Source of the DNA: an uncultured Bacillota bacterium
Lineage (GTDB): Bacteria; Bacillota; Clostridia; Lachnospirales; Lachnospiraceae
Reading direction: 5' to 3'
DNA: 11,945 nucleotides
Assembly (NCBI GenBank): GCA_958352855.1
Contig: CATWQE010000078.1
Location: forward strand, 1 to 11,945
The position numbers and the translations under genes are program-made. Each line of letters starts with the position of its first letter. Within the stretch, counting starts at the first letter, position 1. This document shows positions 1 through 4,416 of the stretch, in pieces. The notes beneath the pieces are model-generated. The model was given only the letters and a program-made list of their open reading frames with translations. It did no database searches and had not been told where the DNA came from.

Positions 1-701
1 TGCTCACCACCTTTTGCCTGAAAGCTTCTTTTCCCTGTAAGAATCTCTCCGTCCTCAATATGAATCACCCTGTCACAGGTCTGCGCAATGGCTTCATTAT
101 GTGTCACCATAAGAATGGTCTGCTTATATTTTCTACAGCTGGATTTTAATAACCCCATAACCTCAATGGTTGTGGCAGAATCCAGATTTCCCGTAGGTTC
201 GTCACAAAGTAAAATGGCAGGCTTATTTACCAGGGCTCTGGCAATGGCGACTCTTTGCTGCTGACCTCCGGATAATTCATTGGGATATTTCTTCCGCTTT
301 TCCCAAAGGCCAAGCTCCCGCAGCAATTCTTCGATATATTTATGGTTGATATGTTTTCCTCTGTCAAAGGTAATGGGCAATGCCACATTATCATAGACAT
401 TCAACACTGGCATCAAGCTGTAATTTTGAAACACAAAGCCAATATTTCTTCTTCTGAAAATGGTCAGTTCCTTTCTGGATAAAGAACCAATCTCTCTGTT
501 TTTTATAAAGATTTTTCCCTGCGTGGGGTTGTCCAGACCGCCAATTAAATTTAAAAGTGTGGACTTGCCGCTGCCGGAAGTACCTACAATGGCAACAAAT
601 TCCCCTTCTTCTACCTGCATGCTTACATTTTGCAGGGCTTTGACCTGGTTTTCTTTTTCCCCATATATTTTTCTCACATTTTGCAATTCTAGTATACTCA
701 T
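1..701 (-). CDS. ABC transporter ATP-binding protein, MacB/LolD/BceA type (3' end cut by window)
   Basis: This is the ATPase subunit of an FtsX-family (type VII, mechanotransmission) ABC system that would power a partner permease at the cytoplasmic membrane. 233 complete codons are visible and the reading frame is still open at the window edge. The Walker A motif GTSGSGKST is at residues 40-48, the Q-loop Gln at about 92, the signature LSGGQ at 143-147, Walker B ILLCDEPTG with Asp167-Glu168, and the H-loop His at 201. All catalytic elements are intact. The ATG at 701-699 has AAAGGAGA-type sequence upstream. It lies 71 bp after the histidine kinase stop and behind its own promoter and operator. 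By analogy with the other two ATPases here, a large FtsX permease should follow to the left, outside the window. This context suggests efflux or sensing of an envelope-active peptide, but the substrate is unknown. Confidence 0.95.
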   Translation of the reverse strand, partial: MSILELQNVRKIYGEKENQVKALQNVSMQVEEGEFVAIVGTSGSGKSTLLNLIGGLDNPTQGKIFIKNREIGSLSRKELTIFRRRNIGFVFQNYSLMPVLNVYDNVALPITFDRGKHINHKYIEELLRELGLWEKRKKYPNELSGGQQQRVAIARALVNKPAILLCDEPTGNLDSATTIEVMGLLKSSCRKYKQTILMVTHNEAIAQTCDRVIHIEDGEILTGKRSFQAKGGE

Positions 702-730
702 CCTTTATGTCTCCTTTTTTTGATACGTTT

Positions 731-736
731 AGTATA
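731..736 (-). promoter_or_regulatory. Putative -10 element for the left ABC ATPase gene
   Basis: TATACT on the minus strand lies 29 bases before the ATG at 701. There is no good -35 hexamer 16-18 bp upstream, which fits a promoter that needs an activator such as the neighbouring response regulator. A TTGTAAAG/TTGCAAGA pair with an 11-bp period (about 745-763) lies just upstream of it and could be a secondary regulator contact. This is inferred from sequence alone. Confidence 0.4.
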
Positions 737-772
737 CCTGTTATATCTTGCAATTTCTTTACAAAGAGAGCA

Positions 773-1678
773 TTAGTTCTTACAGTTTTGTAAGAATACG
801 GAGAAACAACTGCCTTTTCCATACTCTGAAAGAACTGTAATATATCCTTTTTCCTTTTCCAGAATCAGATTCGCCAAATACAGTCCAATGCCGGATCCTT
901 CCATGTTTTCCACCTCCGGACTTCTGTAAAAACGTTTAAAAATATCGGTTAATTCTTCCTGTCGGATTCCCCGTCCATTATCGGAAATTTGAATTTCTGT
1001 ATAAAGTTCATATGCTTTTACCCGAATAGAAATGGAGCCTCCTTTTTCTGTATATTTCATTGCATTTTCCAGAAGGTTTACAAACACTTCCACTGTCCAT
1101 TTCCGATTATGATATAAAAATCGATCTTCAAAAGGCTCCATATCCAAATGGATTTCTTTTTTCTCCAATTTCTCATAAACAGTATCCACAGCATCTAAAA
1201 TCGTCTGACGTATCTTCGTATTTTTCACTTCAAAATCATCCAGGTTTTGTTCCAATTTGACCATTTTAGAAAGAGATTCCACCATCCAGCTTAGCTTCTC
1301 AATCTGCCTTTGCATTTTGGAAAAAAACTCATTTTTTTGTTCTGGTGAAATCTCACTTTTCCCCAGAATCTCTGCATAAAGAGAAAGATTTGCCAGAGGT
1401 GTTTTCAACTGATGAGACATATTAGACACCAGACTTTTCACCTGCTCTTTTTCTATTTCTGCACTTCTGGCATGGTTTTCAAGTACTTCCTGTATCTTTT
1501 TTATTTTACTTACAAGAGCAGAATATTCCCCTTCTTTTATATCAGAATCTACAATTACCTCCTGATTTAATACACGCTCCAGCAATTCGTCTATCCGACG
1601 ATAGGTGCTTCTCTTTTCATAGATACTCCACCCAACTACCAAAAACAATAGTATAACTATAATCATAAGGCTCCACAT
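773..1678 (-). CDS. Sensor histidine kinase, single membrane segment, no extracellular sensor domain
   Basis: This membrane kinase should phosphorylate the response regulator encoded just upstream. The start is set at the ATG at 1678-1676 (MWSL), giving 301 aa, because GGAAGGAATAAAGAT lies just before it. A longer in-frame start 25 codons upstream would run inside the regulator gene and lacks such a site. Residues 2-18 form one hydrophobic segment with no external loop. A coiled linker (about 25-80), the H-box SHQLKTP with phospho-acceptor His89, and the N-box NLLENAMKYT (201-210) follow. The G1 box DNGRGI is at 233-238 and the G2 box GSGIGL at 261-266. With no sensor domain the kinase probably takes its signal from a partner protein such as the downstream ABC transporter, as known for BceS-type kinases. 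Those normally have two membrane segments, so this one is unusual. Four bases separate it from the regulator stop. Confidence 0.93.
   Translation of the reverse strand: MWSLMIIVILLFLVVGWSIYEKRSTYRRIDELLERVLNQEVIVDSDIKEGEYSALVSKIKKIQEVLENHARSAEIEKEQVKSLVSNMSHQLKTPLANLSLYAEILGKSEISPEQKNEFFSKMQRQIEKLSWMVESLSKMVKLEQNLDDFEVKNTKIRQTILDAVDTVYEKLEKKEIHLDMEPFEDRFLYHNRKWTVEVFVNLLENAMKYTEKGGSISIRVKAYELYTEIQISDNGRGIRQEELTDIFKRFYRSPEVENMEGSGIGLYLANLILEKEKGYITVLSEYGKGSCFSVFLQNCKN
777..796. promoter_or_regulatory. Putative BceR-like response-regulator operator (perfect inverted repeat)
   Basis: TTCTTACA-GTTT-TGTAAGAA is a perfect 8-bp inverted repeat with a 4-bp spacer. It contains the TNACA-N4-TGTAA form established for BceR-type OmpR-family regulators. 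It overlaps the last codons of the histidine kinase gene. Its centre lies about 50 bp upstream of the TATACT -10 and about 85 bp upstream of the ABC ATPase start, a usual place for an activator site. A single TGTAAAGA half-site follows 21 bp downstream (763-756, minus strand). The likely ligand is the response regulator encoded at 1683-2357. Confidence 0.65.
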
Positions 1679-1682
1679 ATCT

Positions 1683-2357
1683 TTATTCCTTCCAGATATA
1701 TCCAATTCCATGTACCGTTTTAATTCTGGTAGGTTTGGATGCATCCTCTTCAATTTTTGTCCGCAGTCTGCTAATATTCACAGACACCGTATTGTTGTCC
1801 ACGTATTTTCCGTCACAGTCCCATATTTTCTCTAAGATTTGTTCCTTTGAAAGAATGTGGTTTTTATTCTCAATGAGATATCGTAATAGACGATATTCTA
1901 ATTTGCTCAGTTGAATTTCTTCTCCATGTTTCCACACTTTACAGGTGTTCTGATCAATGGTAAGGGATCCAGTAACAATCCTGGCTGTCTCTGTTTTCTC
2001 TTGCAAAATCCGCTTGACCCTGGCTTTTAATACACCCAGGGAAAACGGCTTGGACATGTAGTCATTCACTCCCAGTTCTAATGCCTGGATTTCGTCTAAT
2101 TCGGTATCTCTGGCCGTAAGCATTACAATTGGAAGATTGCTGAAACTACGTACCTCTCTGCATAATTCAAAGCCGGTTCCATCTGGCAAGTTACAGTCTA
2201 AAAGAACCATACGGTAAACATTTTTCTTGATTTCCCGCAGTCCCTCTGCCTTTGTTGCCACTTCTGTCACCTCATAACCGTCTGAGGAAAAAGAAAAGGA
2301 CAGACCTTCCCTTAAATCTGTATCATCTTCTATGATTAGTAAGCGATTGTTGTTCAT
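1683..2357 (-). CDS. OmpR/PhoB-family response regulator
   Basis: This is a 224-aa DNA-binding regulator. The receiver domain spans about residues 4-115, with acidic pocket Glu10-Asp11-Asp12, phospho-acceptor Asp54 in VLLDCNLPDG, the conserved Thr81 in LTARD and Lys103 in MSKPF. A winged-helix DNA-binding domain fills about 125-224. Its recognition region VDNNTVSVNISRLR resembles the VDDNTL-VN-RLR signature of BceR/VanR-like regulators. The ATG at 2357-2355 is preceded by AAAGGAATTTATAAG. It starts one base after the stop of a small unrecognised ORF, which suggests translational coupling to it. The kinase gene follows after 4 bp. The inverted repeat at 777-796, upstream of the ABC ATPase, is the best candidate target. 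Confidence 0.95.
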   Translation of the reverse strand: MNNNRLLIIEDDTDLREGLSFSFSSDGYEVTEVATKAEGLREIKKNVYRMVLLDCNLPDGTGFELCREVRSFSNLPIVMLTARDTELDEIQALELGVNDYMSKPFSLGVLKARVKRILQEKTETARIVTGSLTIDQNTCKVWKHGEEIQLSKLEYRLLRYLIENKNHILSKEQILEKIWDCDGKYVDNNTVSVNISRLRTKIEEDASKPTRIKTVHGIGYIWKE

Positions 2358-2358
2358 C

Positions 2359-2505
2359 TTATAAATTCCTTTGCAAATACATTTTTACTTCTTGTATGCT
2401 GCTTTCACAATGTTTCTGTCTGTTCCAATAGATAATTTTCCGTATCTCTTTCTCTGTGGCATCAAAGCCAGCCTTTTTAATTGCATCAGCAACCCTATCT
2501 TTCAT
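2359..2505 (-). CDS. Small unrecognised ORF (48 aa) between fic and the response regulator
   Basis: This ORF starts with an ATG at 2505-2503 that overlaps the last codons of fic (stop at 2495). It ends in TAA at 2361-2359, one base before the response regulator ATG. The product begins MKDRVADAIKKAGFDATEKE and ends KMYLQRNL. It is hydrophilic and rich in Lys, Glu and Ile, probably helical, with one Trp and one Cys, and has no signal peptide or membrane segment. I do not recognise its family. Two readings fit. It may be a small translationally coupled protein, or it may be the original C-terminal part of Fic displaced by a +1 frameshift, since Fic here stops abruptly after ALVAAN. The tight packing favours real coding sequence of some kind. 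Confidence 0.5.
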   Translation of the reverse strand: MKDRVADAIKKAGFDATEKEIRKIIYWNRQKHCESSIQEVKMYLQRNL

Positions 2506-3046
2506 TTGCTGCCACCAACGCAGTCCTCATATATTGTGCATTATCTTTAAACAAATCACTGTCCACATAGAATCCCTTACTTTCAATAAATTGACTGCAA
2601 AATGTTATGATTGTACGTGTATTTCCTTCGCGATACGGATGTACACGCCAAATCTTTGCTAAATACTCTGAAAATATCCTGGAAGCTTCTGTAACAGACA
2701 ATGCCTTCCATAAAACCTTATTCATATCATCTAAAATATTGGTAACATCCTTTTCAATATCAAAACAATCCGAGTACTCTATAGAGAGTCCTCCCAATGC
2801 CGGCTCAGACTTTTCAATATTAATAACCCTGATTTCCCCTGCCCATTCATAAACATCTTGAAAAATATAGCGATGCATATCACAAAGTGACAGGAAATTA
2901 AAATGACTTGCAGATTCTTTTGTCACAAGTTCCGCAAGTCGTAAACTGGTATATTCAGCCTCCATACAAGATAATTCTTCTTCATTTTGTATATTGGCTA
3001 AATTTTTTAAAATATTTGTATGTGGATACACATATGGATCTCTCAT
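2495..3046 (-). CDS. fic: Fic/DOC-family protein, toxin partner of a VbhA-type antitoxin, with altered Fic motif
   Basis: Fic enzymes transfer AMP or another phosphate-linked group to target proteins. This 183-aa protein opens with MRDPYVYPHTNILKN, typical of Fic proteins of this class. A flap region (IRVINIEKS, 72-80) precedes the core motif HPYREGNTRTII at residues 136-147. The catalytic His136, Glu140, Gly141, Asn142 and Arg144 are present. The consensus HPFx(D/E)GNGRxxR is changed at two places: the second Gly is Thr143 and the final Arg is Ile147. The start ATG (3046-3044) has a G-rich site (GGTGGGGGG) that overlaps the antitoxin stop, leaving a 10-bp gap. The C-terminus ends soon after the helix following the motif and looks short for the family, with a second ORF in the +1 frame directly after. 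Whether it still AMPylates is unknown. Confidence 0.88.
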   Translation of the reverse strand: MRDPYVYPHTNILKNLANIQNEEELSCMEAEYTSLRLAELVTKESASHFNFLSLCDMHRYIFQDVYEWAGEIRVINIEKSEPALGGLSIEYSDCFDIEKDVTNILDDMNKVLWKALSVTEASRIFSEYLAKIWRVHPYREGNTRTIITFCSQFIESKGFYVDSDLFKDNAQYMRTALVAANER

Positions 3047-3056
3047 TACCCCCCAC

Positions 3057-3227
3057 CTACTTCTTCATTTTATATTTTTTATCTAAAACTTTTCTCATAT
3101 CATCTGTAGTCATCTCACCGCGTTTTTCCTTTGCAATCAAATTTTTAAACTCTGGAGACGGTTCTAGTCCATCCACTTTAATGATTCCAAGAGCATAATC
3201 CCATTTTTTGTCTGCACTTACCAACAT
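3057..3227 (-). CDS. vbhA: VbhA-family antitoxin for Fic
   Basis: This 56-aa protein should bind and block the Fic protein encoded 10 bp downstream. The start is placed at the ATG at 3227-3225 (MLVSADKK), which has AAAGGGG nine bases upstream. A longer in-frame start 21 codons upstream lacks this and would place the -10 inside the gene. The protein matches VbhA in layout: an inhibitory helix (about 7-20), then GLEPSPEF, then EKRGEMTTDDMRKVLDKKY. The known inhibitory motif is (S/T)xxxE(G/N). The aligned stretch here is IIKVDG (15-20), so the Ser/Thr is Ile15 and the inhibitory Glu is Asp19, with Gly20 kept. Antitoxin-first order matches known class I Fic modules. Confidence 0.85.
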   Translation of the reverse strand: MLVSADKKWDYALGIIKVDGLEPSPEFKNLIAKEKRGEMTTDDMRKVLDKKYKMKK

Positions 3228-3258
3228 AATACCGTTCCCCTTTCTACTATTTTTTATC

Positions 3259-3287
3259 ATTGTACCATGTTTTGAAAGCAATATCCA
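3259..3287 (-). promoter_or_regulatory. Probable promoter of the vbhA-fic operon (extended -10)
   Basis: TACAAT at 3264-3259 is preceded by TGG, giving an extended -10 (TGn). A 4-of-6 -35 match, TGGATA, lies 17 bp upstream (3287-3282). The predicted transcript start is about 25 bases before the antitoxin ATG. No terminator is visible between this promoter and the end of the histidine kinase gene, so the transcript could run through fic, the small ORF, the regulator and the kinase. Confidence 0.5.
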
Positions 3288-3311
3288 CACAATTCACTAC
3301 AACTTTATTTT

Positions 3312-3376
3312 GTCTCATTTTTACAACCTTTCAAATGCTCAATCCCATGTAAAATAAACAGTGCAAAAAATGAGAC
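3312..3376. repeat. 11-bp perfect inverted repeat flanking the XRE gene promoter region
   Basis: GTCTCATTTTT (3312-3322) and AAAAATGAGAC (3366-3376) are perfect reverse complements 43 bp apart, in the intergenic region between vbhA and the divergent XRE gene. Between them lies a weak promoter-like pair for the plus strand: TTTCAA (3329-3334) and TAAAAT (3350-3355), spacer 15. A two-site operator for the XRE protein is the simplest reading. A long RNA stem is the alternative. Confidence 0.45.
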
Positions 3377-3413
3377 TGTTTTGTTCTTACTATTTTCAGG
3401 AGGGATGAAAGAT

Positions 3414-3680
3414 ATGCCGAAACCCAAAACAGCTACTGGAGAGAAAAATTTAATAAGCCAAAGGCTCATTGAACTCCGCCGCGAACATCATATGTCACAG
3501 CGGCTTTTGGCCTACCAGCTTCAACTAAATGGATATGATATGGATAAAAACGTGATTACCAGAATTGAGACAAATAAGCGTTATGTCACAGATATTGAAT
3601 TAAAGGCGTTGGCTGAGATTTTTCAAGTTTCCTATGATTATCTTCTTGAAGGAAAAGAAAAATCCCAGTTCTCCAATTAA
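3414..3680 (+). CDS. XRE/Cro-family helix-turn-helix regulator, 88 aa
   Basis: This is a small DNA-binding protein, probably a repressor, and the only plus-strand gene in the window. The start is the ATG at 3414 (MPKPKTAT), ten bases after AGGAGG (3398-3403). A TTG in frame at 3381 and an ATG at 3405 are poorly placed relative to that site. The HTH_3 domain covers about residues 13-78: scaffold helix ISQRLIELRREHHMSQ, the helix-turn-helix LLAYQLQLNGYDMDKNVITRIE, and closing helix ELKALAEIFQVSYDYLLEG. No effector, protease or membrane domain is attached. It is divergent from the vbhA-fic operon and shares a 186-bp intergenic region with it, so it may regulate itself, that operon, or both. It converges on the GNAT gene with a 39-bp gap that holds no clear terminator. 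Confidence 0.85.
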   Translation: MPKPKTATGEKNLISQRLIELRREHHMSQRLLAYQLQLNGYDMDKNVITRIETNKRYVTDIELKALAEIFQVSYDYLLEGKEKSQFSN

Positions 3681-3719
3681 AGGCTATAACCAGCAAATCC
3701 AATTGCCTTATCCCATGGC

Positions 3720-4220
3720 TCATAGCTCCTTCATAAAAAACAAATTCATAGTGCTATGCTGCACTTCTCTCGGTTTTTGAATTTTATGAAATCCTAATTT
3801 TTCATACAAATGAACGGCAACCTCCAAATTTGTGTGAGTCTCCAAATATAACCTTTTATAACCTACCTGAACCGCATAGCTTTCTGCTGTCTCCATCAAG
3901 GCTTTTCCAAGTCCTTTTCCTTTCGCCTCATCTGTCAAATATAACTTCTGAATCTCCGCACACTTCTCAAATCCTGGAAATTCGTCTATGCCAATACCTC
4001 CAAGAAGCTTGCCATTGACATCTTCCACAACAAAATAGGTTCTTTTTTCTGAATTTGCAGTATAATAATTGCTTAAATGATTTAACTGCGGGTCAAAATA
4101 TACGGTTCCTGGAATATCAAGGTGAAATCTTTCCAAATTTTTTCTGATAATGTCTGCAAGCGTCGGGTCATCCTTTTCTTTAATCAAACGGATGGTTTCT
4201 AAATGCTTTGTTGCCACCAT
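3720..4220 (-). CDS. GNAT-family N-acetyltransferase, 166 aa
   Basis: This is a soluble acetyl-CoA-dependent N-acetyltransferase; the acceptor is not predictable. The GNAT core is complete. The beta-strand region TYFVVEDVNGKLLGGIGI is at about 61-78. Motif A starts at EIQKLYLTDEAKGKGLGKAL (89-108), whose KGKGLG loop binds the acetyl-CoA pyrophosphate. Motif B, NLEVAVHLYEKLGFHK, lies at about 131-146. Full length is normal for a single-domain GNAT. The ATG at 4220-4218 has AAAGGAAAATACGTTAT before it. It appears monocistronic, between the terminator of the permease operon and the convergent XRE gene. It has no evident functional link to either neighbour. Confidence 0.92.
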   Translation of the reverse strand: MVATKHLETIRLIKEKDDPTLADIIRKNLERFHLDIPGTVYFDPQLNHLSNYYTANSEKRTYFVVEDVNGKLLGGIGIDEFPGFEKCAEIQKLYLTDEAKGKGLGKALMETAESYAVQVGYKRLYLETHTNLEVAVHLYEKLGFHKIQKPREVQHSTMNLFFMKEL

Positions 4221-4264
4221 ATAACGTATTTTCCTTTCTTGTAATTCTGAACTTTTATACCTCT

Positions 4265-4305
4265 ATCATACCGCATTTTCTATTCCTTGCCTACCTTGAT
4301 AGGTA
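4265..4305 (-). promoter_or_regulatory. Possible GNAT gene promoter with an adjacent small inverted repeat
   Basis: TATGAT (4270-4265) with a 4-of-6 -35 TAGGCA 17 bp upstream would start a transcript about 38 bases before the ATG. TACCT-TGAT-AGGTA (4292-4305) is a 5-bp inverted repeat that overlaps the -35 side and could be an operator. Both are short matches in A/T-rich DNA. Confidence 0.3.
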
Positions 4306-4323
4306 TTTCTATTTGAATTTCCT

Positions 4324-4366
4324 AAAAAAATTCCCCTGATTATGCTTTTACACATAAGCAGGGGAA
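4324..4366 (-). terminator. Rho-independent terminator of the ABC-permease operon
   Basis: The arms 4331-4343 and 4354-4366 pair over 13 bp with one mismatch and a C/G-rich centre (CCCCTG/CAGGGG) around a 10-base loop. Read on the minus strand, the hairpin is followed by a run of seven T (4330-4324). It lies 50 bp after the stop of the 859-aa permease, correctly oriented to end that operon. Confidence 0.85.
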
Positions 4367-4416
4367 ATCTTCATCTTATACGGTTTGCTTATTTGCCAAC
4401 ATCTTCAAGGCCGTAC

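Noticed and set aside
391..822. 143-codon minus-strand ORF overlapping the left ABC ATPase and kinase end
   Set aside because: It is out of frame with a complete ATPase that carries all ABC motifs, and it shows no domain of its own.
1679..1753. Longer start of the kinase gene (25 extra codons)
   Set aside because: It lies inside the response regulator gene, is hydrophilic, and has no ribosome binding site, whereas the ATG at 1678 has GGAAGGA at good distance.
2506..2590. Internal promoter for the small ORF, regulator and kinase within fic (TGGACA, 16 bp, TAATGC)
   Set aside because: The -10 matches poorly and lies in coding sequence; it is too weak to list, though it would matter for the co-transcription idea.
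3681..3719. Possible bidirectional terminator between the convergent XRE and GNAT genes
   Set aside because: Only a 5-bp AAGGC/GCCTT stem with a 20-base loop and no T-run is visible.
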